NCBI GenBank assembly: GCA_964423505.1
Contig: CAYREX010000002.1
Coordinates: 258,857-322,856, forward strand
Direction of reading: 5' to 3'
DNA: 64,000 bases
DNA from: CAYREX01 sp964423505
GTDB lineage: Bacteria; Fermentibacterota; Fermentibacteria; Fermentibacterales; JCC-6
Positions 34,341 to 42,513 of this stretch are shown in pieces. The number at the start of each line of letters is the position of its first letter. The first letter of the stretch is position 1. The position numbers were made by a program, and so were the translations under genes. The notes beneath the pieces were generated by a model. It did no database searches, was not told the origin of the DNA, and was given only the letters and a program-made list of their open reading frames with translations.

Positions 34341-34373
34341 CCGGCCTCCTTCCAGCTCTCTCTCCACCGGCCT

Positions 34374-35648
34374 TCAGGCCGGGAGGTTCATCCTCACGGC
34401 CTTTATCGATAGGTGCACCACCACCGCCGTACCGACCAGCACCGCCGCCACCGTTGCCCACGCGGCGCCGATGGCCCCGTACCGGGGAACGAGGACGATG
34501 TTCAGCACAACGTTCAGCAGGGCGGAGGAGAGTATGCTGTAGAACGAGTACGAGGGCTTCCCGATGGCCACCGAAAGGCTTGAGAACATGCTCCCCACCG
34601 GCTTGACCACCATCAGGAGCCCGAGGATTACCAGGACAGGCGCCGCGCCGTCGTACTTGCCTTCGAAGGCAAGGCCCAGCACCTGTCTGGGGAACCCGGC
34701 GAAGGCGATGACGACAGGCAGTTGCAGCAGCGAGATGAGCAGGATGGAGCTCATGGTCCTCCTGATGACCTCGGAGCCCCTCCCCTTCGCCCACATCCTG
34801 GATACGAGCGGCAGCATCACCGTCTTCGCAGCCATGTTCAGGTTGTCGACAAGTGCCGTCAGCGTCCGGCAGGCGGAGTAACCCGATACCTCCGTCTCGG
34901 TGGACATCTTGCCGAGTATCAGTATGTCCGTCCTGGAGTAGACTTTGCCGGCCAGGCTGGCGCCCAGTGTTATCACGGAGAAGCCGAAGACGGCGCTCAG
35001 CTCCCTCCGGTCCAGACCGACGGACGGGTCCACGAAGCGCCAGCTGAGTATCCCGCCGACGACAGTGCCGAGGACGTTCCCGGCTATCATCGCCCCGAAT
35101 ATCTGCAGCGGGGAGTCCAGCGAGTCGGAGAGAAGGAACGCGAGGACTATCCCGATGCGGAGGAGTATGGACGAGAGGTCGGCGAACATCATCAGGGTCA
35201 TCCTGCCCTTGGCCCGGAGGATGCTGTGGGGGAGGGTCGCCGTCGTGCTGGTGATGACGAGCAGGGCTATGGCCGCCGGGATGCCCTCCAGGTCGATGTC
35301 GGAGTAGAAGGACCTGAGCACGCCGCCGAAGACGGTTATGGCTGCCCCGAAGGCCACCGCCAGCAGAAGAGCGAAGAGGATGCCGGCGTTGGCCAGCCTG
35401 TTCTCCCGGGGGCCGTCCCCCTCCGCGGCGTACTTCGTGATGGCCTGCATGACGAAGCCGCCTCCGAGCATGACGGCTATCAGCTCTATGCTCCTGGCCA
35501 CGGCGTAGGCAGCGAAGGCGTCCCTGGGCAGCGCCCTGATTATCAGTATGGAGAAGAGACCCCAGAGTATCCTCATGGCGTGGCTTACAAGCACCGGCGT
35601 GCCGACGCTCACGATCCTGCCTCTGAGGTCTATTATGTCCCTGAGCAT
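34374..35648 (-). CDS. Polysaccharide flippase (Wzx/MOP superfamily)
   Basis: Integral membrane protein of about 424 residues with some 12-14 helices, belonging to the oligosaccharidyl-lipid flippase branch of the MOP superfamily. G-T-P-V-L-V-S-H-A near the start, R-A-L-P-R-D-A-F-A-A-Y-A, V-Y-S-R-T-D-I-L-I-L-G-K near residue 230 and P-R-Y-G-A-I-G-A-A-W-A-T near the end fit the group. It would move lipid-linked repeat units across the inner membrane. ATG 35648 follows GGAGGGGG and is preferred to an upstream ATG. Divergent from the O-antigen ligase-like gene, suggesting joint polysaccharide export. Confidence 0.88.
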   Translation of the reverse strand: MLRDIIDLRGRIVSVGTPVLVSHAMRILWGLFSILIIRALPRDAFAAYAVARSIELIAVMLGGGFVMQAITKYAAEGDGPRENRLANAGILFALLLAVAFGAAITVFGGVLRSFYSDIDLEGIPAAIALLVITSTTATLPHSILRAKGRMTLMMFADLSSILLRIGIVLAFLLSDSLDSPLQIFGAMIAGNVLGTVVGGILSWRFVDPSVGLDRRELSAVFGFSVITLGASLAGKVYSRTDILILGKMSTETEVSGYSACRTLTALVDNLNMAAKTVMLPLVSRMWAKGRGSEVIRRTMSSILLISLLQLPVVIAFAGFPRQVLGLAFEGKYDGAAPVLVILGLLMVVKPVGSMFSSLSVAIGKPSYSFYSILSSALLNVVLNIVLVPRYGAIGAAWATVAAVLVGTAVVVHLSIKAVRMNLPA

Positions 35649-35800
35649 ATCCCCCTCCGTCGTCACGGGAGACCCGGCCGGAAGGCCCGGGAGACTCCGG
35701 TCAAAGCTCGCGAAAACGGGGGCGATTGTCCAGCGTCCCCGGGTCCCGTCGCCTTCTGCCGTCCCGGTGAGACGGCCACCCGTCTACCGGGGCGCCGGCA

Positions 35801-35830
35801 TGGACAAAGAGGCGCCGCTGCGGCTATTCT
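35801..35830 (+). promoter_or_regulatory. Candidate sigma-70-type promoter for the O-antigen ligase gene
   Basis: TGGACA (35801-35806), an 18-base spacer and TATTCT (35825-35830), 65 bases before the ATG. TATTCT also serves as the -10 in the candidate promoter at 51642-51670. Confidence 0.4.
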
Positions 35831-35894
35831 TGCATCATGAGCGGTCTGACCGAATCCCTCCGCGGGACCCGCCGGACTCCGTGCGACCGGTGAG

Positions 35895-37391
35895 ATGAGC
35901 ATCACCGGGACGGGGAGGTGGCGCGGCTACGGCGCCGAATGGGTGGGGCTCGGGGTCATCGGCGCCCTGCTGGTGGCCGGGCTCCTGATGGACGTGTTCG
36001 TCCCTCTCGCCCTGGCCCTGGCCGGCCTCTTCGTCCTCTTCATCATCGCCGGGGATGCCCTCGGAGTCCTGCTGGCCACCCTTGCCCTGCAGATAGTGCT
36101 GACACACGCCCAGCTCAGCGTGGCCAGGCTCTACATCGGGAGCCTCGCCCTGAGGATGGACGACCTCCTCACCCTCTGGCTCCTCTTCCTCTGGGTGCTC
36201 ACCCTTCCCGACCGGTCCCGGCAGGGGGCGGGGGAGAGGGTCAGCCCCGGCCTGACCGGCACCCTGGTCGCAGCTTTCGTTCTCCTCTCCGGCGTGGCCG
36301 TGCTGCGCGGGATTACCGGCGGGGACGACCGGGCGGCTGCCATGGTCCAGCTCAAGACCTTCGGGGCCTACGTGATGTACTTCCCCCTCCTCTGGGTCCT
36401 CGCCTCGGCCAGGGCCAGGAGGCTCGTCTGGCGGGTTCTGCTCTGGAGCGGCGTGCTGGGTGGGGTGATATTCGCCCTGAAGGGGCTCATGGGAAGGGGA
36501 GAGGGGGTCTACTACAGGGAGACCGGGCTCCGGATAGCGACCAGGCAGCCCAACGCGGTGGCCGCGGTGCTCCTGCTCTTCCTGGGCAGGCTCTGGAAGG
36601 ACTGGGAGCGGAGGCCGCCGCTGATGCTGACCCTGGCGGCGATAGTCGTCATGGGGACGGCGGTGCTGGTCTCCCAGACCAGGGGCATATGGGGCGGCAT
36701 CCTCCTCGCCCTGTCGGCCGCCTGGCTCCTCAACCTCTTCCGGAGGCGGGACGGCGTGAGGCTCTCGAAGAGGATGCTTGTCTCCCTCACCGCCCTGGCC
36801 CTGATGGTGATATTCGTCGTCTTCTCCATATCCGCGGCGGGCATCATCTCCGCCGCTGACGTCGCCGAGAGGACCGGCAGCGAGTCCGGCAACTACCTCA
36901 CGGACGCCTCCATCATGGCCAGGCTCTTCGCCTGGGCCACGGTGACCCAGATGCTCAGCGGCCAGAGGGCCCTGACCGGGTACGGCTTCGGGGCCACCTA
37001 CACCACCTTCAGGCCGGACTGGGGCGAGGTCCGGACCATGCCGTACGTCGACAGCTCCTACTTCCAGACCGCGCTCAACATGGGGCTCATCGGCGTAGCG
37101 CTGCTGCTGGCCATCTACCTTACGGCCACGGTCAGGGCCGCCCGGCTCTTCCTCGGGGCGGAGAGCAGGGCGAGGGCCGGTATCGCGATGGGCATCTTCT
37201 GCGCGCTCGTGATGCTCATGTTCGCGTCCGCCTTCGCATCGGTCATGACCAACTACAGGTTCACCCTACTGTGGGTCCTGCTCATCGCCTGGCTGCAGGT
37301 GGAGTGGGAGGAGGAGAGGAAGAGGACCGGGCCGCGGCCGACGACCGAAGGCGGCGGCTCTACAGTCGACGACAGGGGAAATGCACACTGA
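35895..37391 (+). CDS. O-antigen ligase/polymerase-like membrane protein (Wzy_C)
   Basis: Protein of 498 residues with about 11-12 hydrophobic helices and a long extracytoplasmic loop. R-Q-P-N-A-V-A-A near residue 218 and V-S-Q-T-R-G-I-W-G-G near residue 258 match the Wzy_C/O-antigen ligase core. G-Y-G-F-G-A-T-Y near 360 and D-S-S-Y-F-Q-T-A-L-N-M-G-L-I-G, in the large loop and after it, are typical. It either polymerises repeat units or ligates polysaccharide to an acceptor; sequence alone does not separate these. It is divergent from the flippase gene across about 245 bases that carry the candidate promoter. Confidence 0.85.
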   Translation: MSITGTGRWRGYGAEWVGLGVIGALLVAGLLMDVFVPLALALAGLFVLFIIAGDALGVLLATLALQIVLTHAQLSVARLYIGSLALRMDDLLTLWLLFLWVLTLPDRSRQGAGERVSPGLTGTLVAAFVLLSGVAVLRGITGGDDRAAAMVQLKTFGAYVMYFPLLWVLASARARRLVWRVLLWSGVLGGVIFALKGLMGRGEGVYYRETGLRIATRQPNAVAAVLLLFLGRLWKDWERRPPLMLTLAAIVVMGTAVLVSQTRGIWGGILLALSAAWLLNLFRRRDGVRLSKRMLVSLTALALMVIFVVFSISAAGIISAADVAERTGSESGNYLTDASIMARLFAWATVTQMLSGQRALTGYGFGATYTTFRPDWGEVRTMPYVDSSYFQTALNMGLIGVALLLAIYLTATVRAARLFLGAESRARAGIAMGIFCALVMLMFASAFASVMTNYRFTLLWVLLIAWLQVEWEEERKRTGPRPTTEGGGSTVDDRGNAH

Positions 37392-37408
37392 GACGAAAGG
37401 GGTCGGAC

Positions 37409-38143
37409 ATGAGAACTGCTGCGATCGCACTGGCTCTAGCGCTTGCGTCCGCCGCGGTGGCGGACGACTGCAACTGGGGCAGCTTCGACGATTCCAGGGT
37501 GAACTACTCGGAGGGCACGCTGAACGGGGGCGTACACGGCACGCTGAGGAGCATCATCGCAGGCCACGGCGGGACAGTGCTCGCCGGGACGCCTCTTCTC
37601 ACCTCCACCTACCTGGCGGACGTGGACGTGTTCTACACCTCCCTGCTGAGCACCTCCACCGGCGAGCTCTCCTCGGCGGAGCAGGCCGCCCTCCAGGGCT
37701 GGATATCCGCCGGAGGGACGCTGGTCGTCACCGCGGACATCTTCCCCCTCGCCGCGTACGAGTCGTTCACCGCCCACTACGGCGTGACAGGCTACGCCAA
37801 CCTGGGGAACAACTCCACCGGCACGCCGGTGGGTAGCCACCCGATAGTCACCGGGGTAACAGGCTACCGCTACAACACGGAGAGCACCTACAGCTACGGG
37901 TCGGACGCCCTGCTCATCGGGAACAACGGCATGGGGGACGACTTCATGATAGTGATGGAGCCTGGGACCGGGTTCACCGCCGGTGGGCGGATACTGGTGT
38001 TCGGTGACCACAACATGTTCGCGGACAACATGATAAACCTGTCAGACAACGAAGTGCTGGCCAACAACTTCGTCGAGTGGGCCTGCGAGACGGGCGTGGC
38101 TCTGGACAGGTCGACCTGGGGCAGCATAAAGACGTCATTCTGA
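37409..38143 (+). CDS. Secreted GATase-fold-like protein with TW-x-x-IK tail
   Basis: Exported protein of 244 residues: signal peptide (M-R-T-A-A-I-A-L-A-L-A-L-A-S-A-A-V-A-D), then G-H-G-G-T-V, V-F-Y-T-S-L-L-S, A-L-Q-G-W-I-S-A-G-G-T-L-V-V-T and V-F-G-D-H-N-M-F. This matches the alternating beta-alpha order of glutamine-amidotransferase-like (DUF4350-type) domains, without a nucleophile Cys. The final residues S-T-W-G-S-I-K-T-S-F resemble the end of the unrelated secreted protein at 49011-49649. ATG 37409 has GAAAGGGG upstream. Function unknown. Confidence 0.65.
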   Translation: MRTAAIALALALASAAVADDCNWGSFDDSRVNYSEGTLNGGVHGTLRSIIAGHGGTVLAGTPLLTSTYLADVDVFYTSLLSTSTGELSSAEQAALQGWISAGGTLVVTADIFPLAAYESFTAHYGVTGYANLGNNSTGTPVGSHPIVTGVTGYRYNTESTYSYGSDALLIGNNGMGDDFMIVMEPGTGFTAGGRILVFGDHNMFADNMINLSDNEVLANNFVEWACETGVALDRSTWGSIKTSF

Positions 38144-38196
38144 CACGGAGGGCGCAGGGAGAGCGGCGCGCCCGACGGACTGGGACTGGAGGAGGA

Positions 38197-39021
38197 ATGC
38201 CCGGCGAAGAGCCCTTCGTGCTGGTGGTGGGAGCCGCCGGAGGCATAGGAGGAGAGACCGTCCGGCTCCTGCTGGAGTCGGGCTGCAGCGTCCTGGCCGC
38301 CGACGTCGACGGCGGGAGGCTGGAGGAGCGGCTCTCGGGGATGCCCGGCGGCGGGTCGGTCGAGCGGGTCGTCCTGGACATCACCGACAGGGAGGCGGTG
38401 CTCTCCCTGGTCGAGCGCCTGGAGCGCGGCGGTGTCCGGCTCAGGGCTGCCGTCATGGTCGCGGCGGTGCACAGCACATACCCCGTGGAGGAGCTGCCGG
38501 ACGAGCTGGTGGAGAGGGTGCTGGCCTGCAACCTGACCGACCACGTGAAGATGGTCCGCGACCTCATCCCGCTGCTCGAGCCGGACGGCAGGATCGTGGG
38601 CGTCAGCTCCATCGCCGCCGGGGTCGGGGTACCCATGTCCTCCCTCTATTCCGCCTCGAAGGCGGGCATGGAGGCCTTCTACGAGTCCATGCAGATAGAG
38701 CTGGGCGGCAGGGGCCTCAGGTGCGTCCTGGTCCATCCGGGCAACGTGAACACCGGCTTCAACGAGACCGGCAACGAGTACCCGGCCGAGGGCGCCTCGG
38801 AGGTCGACCGCGCCTACAGGCGGGTGGTCTCCACCATAGACAGCAGGTACGGCATCGCGCCGGAGCGGGTCGCCCGGGTCATCCTGAAGGGCGTCCTGGG
38901 GAGGCGTCCCCGCTTCGTCTACATCGTCGGCGGCAACGCCCGCAAGGCCTACTGGGCTGTCCGTCTCCTCGGACGCAACCTGGCGCTGAAGCTGGCCGCC
39001 AGGTTCTTCGGGTTCCGATGA
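38197..39021 (+). CDS. Short-chain dehydrogenase/reductase
   Basis: Classical SDR of 274 residues. Cofactor motif G-A-A-G-G-I-G (residues 12-18), C-N-L-T-D near 110, active-site Ser in G-V-S-S-I-A-A-G near 138, Y-S-A-S-K (Tyr151, Lys155) and V-H-P-G-N-V-N-T after it. The C-terminal basic and hydrophobic tail (L-L-G-R-N-L-A-L-K-L-A) may contact a membrane, as in lipid-acting SDRs. ATG 38197 follows GGAGGAGG. Its stop overlaps the next start as ATGA. Substrate unknown. Confidence 0.9.
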   Translation: MPGEEPFVLVVGAAGGIGGETVRLLLESGCSVLAADVDGGRLEERLSGMPGGGSVERVVLDITDREAVLSLVERLERGGVRLRAAVMVAAVHSTYPVEELPDELVERVLACNLTDHVKMVRDLIPLLEPDGRIVGVSSIAAGVGVPMSSLYSASKAGMEAFYESMQIELGGRGLRCVLVHPGNVNTGFNETGNEYPAEGASEVDRAYRRVVSTIDSRYGIAPERVARVILKGVLGRRPRFVYIVGGNARKAYWAVRLLGRNLALKLAARFFGFR

Positions 39022-40181
39022 TCGGCCGGGTCGGACCGGTGGCCGCGCTGCTGACGTCCACCCTGCTGGCCGCAGGCTGCGGAGGAGGGGGGCCGTCGGA
39101 GGGCGCCTCGGCGACCACCGGGCCGGCGGGGCCGGACACGGTGGTCATATCGCCGGTGGACACCATCGGCGTGCTCATGGGCGACTCCAATTACGTCTTC
39201 GGCACCATCGGCGAGGCGGTTTACACCCCCGGAGGCGACATCGCGGTGCTGGACGAGGTGGATGCCTGCGTGAAGGTCTACTCCCCGGAGGGGGAGTTCC
39301 TGATGAGGGTGGGCCGCAGCGGCAGCGGCCCCGGCGAGGTGAGGCACCCCGGCGGGCTGGCCATGCTCTCCGACTCCTCCTTCGCGCTGATGGACACCCA
39401 GACCGGCGGCGTGCATCGCTTCCATCCGGACGGCAGCTTCGACACCCTCCACATCGACTTCATGGGCGACGGGTCGCCCCAGTGGGCCTGGGGCGTGGAC
39501 AGCTGCGCCTTCGTCGCGGCCTATCTGGACGACGAGATGACCGGGGGGATGCTGGAGATGGTCTACAGGGTCGGACGCTGGGAGACGGAGAGGGAGCCGG
39601 AGGTGGTCTACCACGAGCACCGGTTCCCCTTCGACCACGCGGACATGGCCGGCTTCATCACCCAGTCGGTCTTCTCCGTGGCCTTTGCCGCCGGGCGGGA
39701 CGGCACCGTCTTCGTCGCCCCCGTCTCCTCGGAGGAGTACCGGATAGACGTCTTCGACAGGGAGGGTACCAGTACCGGCACCATCACCCGGGAGCTGCCC
39801 CGGGTGGCAAAGTCCGAGGAGGAGATCGAGGAGGAGGAGGCGCTCATGGAGGCGATCCTCCGCGAGCGTGGCATCCCGGACTACATGAACCGCTTCGAGG
39901 CCGACCCCTGGAGGTGGATGGTGACACCGCAGGGGCTCGGCGTTGACGGCGAAGGCAGGCTTTGGGTCCGCAACGGCACCGTAGACGGCATCGTCATGGA
40001 CGTCTACTCGCCGGACGGTGAGCACCTGGCCGTGGTCGCCGTGGAGGGGGTTACGGACCCCGACACCTACGACTACACGCTGCTGAAGGTCCAGCCGCAG
40101 GGCATCCTGGCCTACTCGCTGCAGTCGCCGGACTACCCGAAGCTCTTCGTCCTCCCCATGCCGGACCTGCCGGCGCCCTGA
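39018..40181 (+). CDS. Six-bladed propeller lipoprotein
   Basis: Protein of 387 residues with a lipobox (L-L-A-A-G-C, Cys21) and Gly-rich linker. The rest is made of NHL/6-bladed-propeller type repeats: V-Y-S-P-E-G-E-F-L, R-V-G-R-S-G-S-G-P-G-E-V-R-H-P-G-G-L-A, V-F-D-R-E-G-T-S-T-G, and V-Y-S-P-D-G-E-H-L. The S-G-P-G-E-V-x-x-P-x-G signature is common in the DUF4934-like propellers of Bacteroidota-type genomes. A Glu-rich helical insert (E-E-E-I-E-E-E-E-A) breaks the propeller near residue 275. Start ATG overlaps the SDR stop by four bases. Role unknown, envelope-anchored. Confidence 0.78.
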   Translation: MIGRVGPVAALLTSTLLAAGCGGGGPSEGASATTGPAGPDTVVISPVDTIGVLMGDSNYVFGTIGEAVYTPGGDIAVLDEVDACVKVYSPEGEFLMRVGRSGSGPGEVRHPGGLAMLSDSSFALMDTQTGGVHRFHPDGSFDTLHIDFMGDGSPQWAWGVDSCAFVAAYLDDEMTGGMLEMVYRVGRWETEREPEVVYHEHRFPFDHADMAGFITQSVFSVAFAAGRDGTVFVAPVSSEEYRIDVFDREGTSTGTITRELPRVAKSEEEIEEEEALMEAILRERGIPDYMNRFEADPWRWMVTPQGLGVDGEGRLWVRNGTVDGIVMDVYSPDGEHLAVVAVEGVTDPDTYDYTLLKVQPQGILAYSLQSPDYPKLFVLPMPDLPAP

Positions 40182-40191
40182 GCGCAGGTCC

Positions 40192-40878
40192 GTGACCCGG
40201 AAGCTGCCCGCCCGGGAAGGCGCCGCCCGCGGACGCTACCCGACCTCCCGCTACCTTGGCATCTGGCTCTTCGGCGTGACCCTCGGCTACTTCGAGGCGG
40301 CCATCGTGGTCTACCTGAGACGCATCGTCTTCCCGGAGGGCTTCGGCTTCCCGCTCCCCGAGCTGGGCTCCTCCCTTGTCGCGGTGGAGCTGGGGAGGGA
40401 GCTGGCCAGCCTGTTGATGCTCGCGGGCGTGGCGTTGGCGGCGGCCCGCAGGCGCAGTGAGGTCCTGCCGGTCTTCTTCCTAGCCTTCGGGATATGGGAC
40501 ATCCTCTACTACGTCTTCCTGCAGCTGACCCTGGGATGGCCCGGAGGCCCGGGCACCTGGGACATCCTCTTCCTGATACCGGCTCCCTGGACCTCCCCGG
40601 TCTGGGCACCGGTGCTCATAGCCCTGCTCTTCGTGGCCGTTCCGTCGGTAATCCTGCTGCGGAGGCGCCCCGCCCGGTACGAGGCGGCGGACCGGGTGCT
40701 CATGGTGCTTGGAGGCGTGCTGGCCCTGGCCTCGTTCCTGTACAACGCCTTGCCGGTGATGGAGGGTTCGACCCCCGGCGCCTTCCCCCTCTGGCTCTAC
40801 CTGCCGGGGTTCGCGCTCATGGTCTGGGGCGCCCTGGCCGGGCTGCGGAGGGGAGACGGCGCCGGGTCAGAGCCTTGA
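40192..40878 (+). CDS. Six-helix membrane protein of unknown function
   Basis: Protein of 228 residues starting at GTG 40192, 10 bases after the propeller lipoprotein stop. About six hydrophobic helices, with conserved-looking F-G-I-W-D-I-L-Y-Y-V-F near residue 98 and the W-P-G-G-P-G-T-W-D-I-L-F-L-I-P stretch. I do not recognise a characterised family. The 3' end overlaps the convergent alcohol dehydrogenase gene by 12 bases, so transcription from both sides meets here without a separate terminator. Confidence 0.65.
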   Translation: MTRKLPAREGAARGRYPTSRYLGIWLFGVTLGYFEAAIVVYLRRIVFPEGFGFPLPELGSSLVAVELGRELASLLMLAGVALAAARRRSEVLPVFFLAFGIWDILYYVFLQLTLGWPGGPGTWDILFLIPAPWTSPVWAPVLIALLFVAVPSVILLRRRPARYEAADRVLMVLGGVLALASFLYNALPVMEGSTPGAFPLWLYLPGFALMVWGALAGLRRGDGAGSEP

Positions 40879-42039
40879 CCGGAGTATCTCCTCCAGCCGG
40901 TCATCGGTGAGCTCCACCGGGTTCCTCTTCAGCCCGGTGGCCGACGCCAGGCCTGGCAGATCCTCCTCTCCCACGCCGTAGTCGCCCAGTCGCGGCATGC
41001 CGAGCTCCTCCGTCCACCGTTCGAGGAGCTCCAGAAGGAGGGCGCACGAGCCCTCGACGTCTCCCGTGGCCTCGCCGGAGAACAGCTCTCCCGCCGCGGC
41101 GTAGAGCCGCAGGAACGGCCTGCCCGTCGCCCCGGCAGCGAGCAGGCCCTCCACGTTGGCCCTGGTGCAGGCTGCGAGTAGCGTCCCGCACAGAACTCCG
41201 TGGGGAATCGGGAACCTGGCGCCCACCGATGAGGCGAACCCGTGTACAACGCCGAGCCCGGCGTCCGTGAGCGTTATCCCGGAGAGCAACGCGGCGTAGG
41301 CCATGTCCCCCCTGGCCTCCGGGTCATCCCCGTCCCGGAAGGCCCGCGTCAGGCCGCTTCCCAAACGCCTCAGGCCGCTCAGTGCCAGCGCCTCGGTGAA
41401 GGGGCTCCCCCCGGTGGAGACAAGCGAGCCGAGAAGCTGGGTGAGGGCGTCCATGCCGCAGGCGGCGGTCACGTGCGGAGGACACGAGAGCGCCAGGTCC
41501 GGGTCGACCACCGCCAGGTCCGGCACCAGGTCGTCGTGCCTGAGAGAGGCCTTGAATCCTTCGGGCCCGACCCTGGACAGCACCGCGTTCCGGGTGGCCT
41601 CGCTCCCGGTGCCGGCGGTGGTGGGCAAGGCCACCAGCGGGCACCTGCCGCCGGGGAAGGGCCTCGTCCCGACCCGCTCCAGGTAGCCGGCGACCGGCCC
41701 CTCCCGCACAAGCATGGCGGAGACCGCCTTGCCGGCGTCCAGGACGCTGCCGCCCCCCGCGGCGACCACCAAGTCCACCTCGCCCCTCAGCCCTTCCGCC
41801 ATGCCGTCCACCGTCTCCGGCGACGGCTCGCCGGCCACGCTCCGGACAGTCACGCGGAGCCCCGCTCCCTCGAGGCCACGGACGATACCATCCAGCCCGC
41901 CCGAGCGCCCGAGAGAGCCGGAGCCGGTCACCAGGAGGGCGGAGCCACCCAGGCGGGCCGCCTCCCCCGGAAGCCGTCCCGACGCACCGGCGCCCATGAG
42001 CACGCGGGGCACCCGGGCCAGCTCGAGGCCGGAAGTCAA
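40867..42039 (-). CDS. Iron-containing (group III) alcohol dehydrogenase
   Basis: NAD(P)-dependent dehydrogenase of 390 residues. NAD site G-G-G-S-V-L-D-A-G-K-A near residue 95; T-T-A-G-T-G-S-E near 140. Metal ligand positions compared with FucO: Asp197 present, His266 (V-V-H-G-F) and His280 (I-P-H-G-V) present, but the usual His of D-A-L-T-H is Gln201 (D-A-L-T-Q). The enzyme may use a different metal or a three-ligand site. The start is TTG 42039, four bases after the upstream stop; no good ribosome site, so coupling is likely. Substrate unknown. Confidence 0.87.
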   Translation of the reverse strand: MTSGLELARVPRVLMGAGASGRLPGEAARLGGSALLVTGSGSLGRSGGLDGIVRGLEGAGLRVTVRSVAGEPSPETVDGMAEGLRGEVDLVVAAGGGSVLDAGKAVSAMLVREGPVAGYLERVGTRPFPGGRCPLVALPTTAGTGSEATRNAVLSRVGPEGFKASLRHDDLVPDLAVVDPDLALSCPPHVTAACGMDALTQLLGSLVSTGGSPFTEALALSGLRRLGSGLTRAFRDGDDPEARGDMAYAALLSGITLTDAGLGVVHGFASSVGARFPIPHGVLCGTLLAACTRANVEGLLAAGATGRPFLRLYAAAGELFSGEATGDVEGSCALLLELLERWTEELGMPRLGDYGVGEEDLPGLASATGLKRNPVELTDDRLEEILRSRL

Positions 42040-42043
42040 GGCG

Positions 42044-42334
42044 CTAGGGCCGGATCGAGTCGTACCGGACCCCCTCCCTTGGCCTGGCCATCCAGTCGGC
42101 CACCGTCTCCCGCCACCTGAGGTAGTGGGCGGTCTCCTTGTGAGCCTTCGCCGCCTCCTCCGACCCGTAGGCCTCGTAGAGCAGGAACCGGCCCGGCTCC
42201 TCCCTGCTCCGGAGGACGTCGAACCTCATGTTGCCCGGCTCCTCCACCGACCTCTCGTGGTTGGCGACCGTCGCCTCCACGAAGTCCTCGATGTGCTCCT
42301 CCTCCACCCATACGTGCACGCAGGTAACGAACAC
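42044..42334 (-). CDS. Antibiotic-biosynthesis-monooxygenase (ABM/LsrG-like) domain protein
   Basis: Small dimeric ferredoxin-like protein of 96 residues. The start F-V-T-C-V-H-V-W-V-E-E-E-H, then V-A-N-H-E-R-S-V-E-E-P-G-N-M-R-F-D-V-L and Y-L-R-W-R-E-T-V-A-D-W-M are ABM-family hallmarks, including the N-H and P-G-N segments of LsrG-type isomerases. GTG 42334 is chosen because GAAGGGGG precedes it and the family begins at this point; the ATG nine codons upstream lacks a ribosome site. It precedes the alcohol dehydrogenase gene and is probably co-transcribed. Confidence 0.82.
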   Translation of the reverse strand: MFVTCVHVWVEEEHIEDFVEATVANHERSVEEPGNMRFDVLRSREEPGRFLLYEAYGSEEAAKAHKETAHYLRWRETVADWMARPREGVRYDSIRP

Positions 42335-42513
42335 CTCTACCCCCTTCGGTCTATGCGCCATCTGCTCGACGGTCAGTATGACCAAGTCAGGCAGCGCGGT
42401 CCAGCGCCGCCGGCATCTTGACCGGAGGGGGGCGTCGCAGGAAGATAGGACCATGCGCAGGCGGCTGGCACCACCCTCGGACGGGGCATCCGACGAGGCG
42501 ACAGGGGGTAGAC

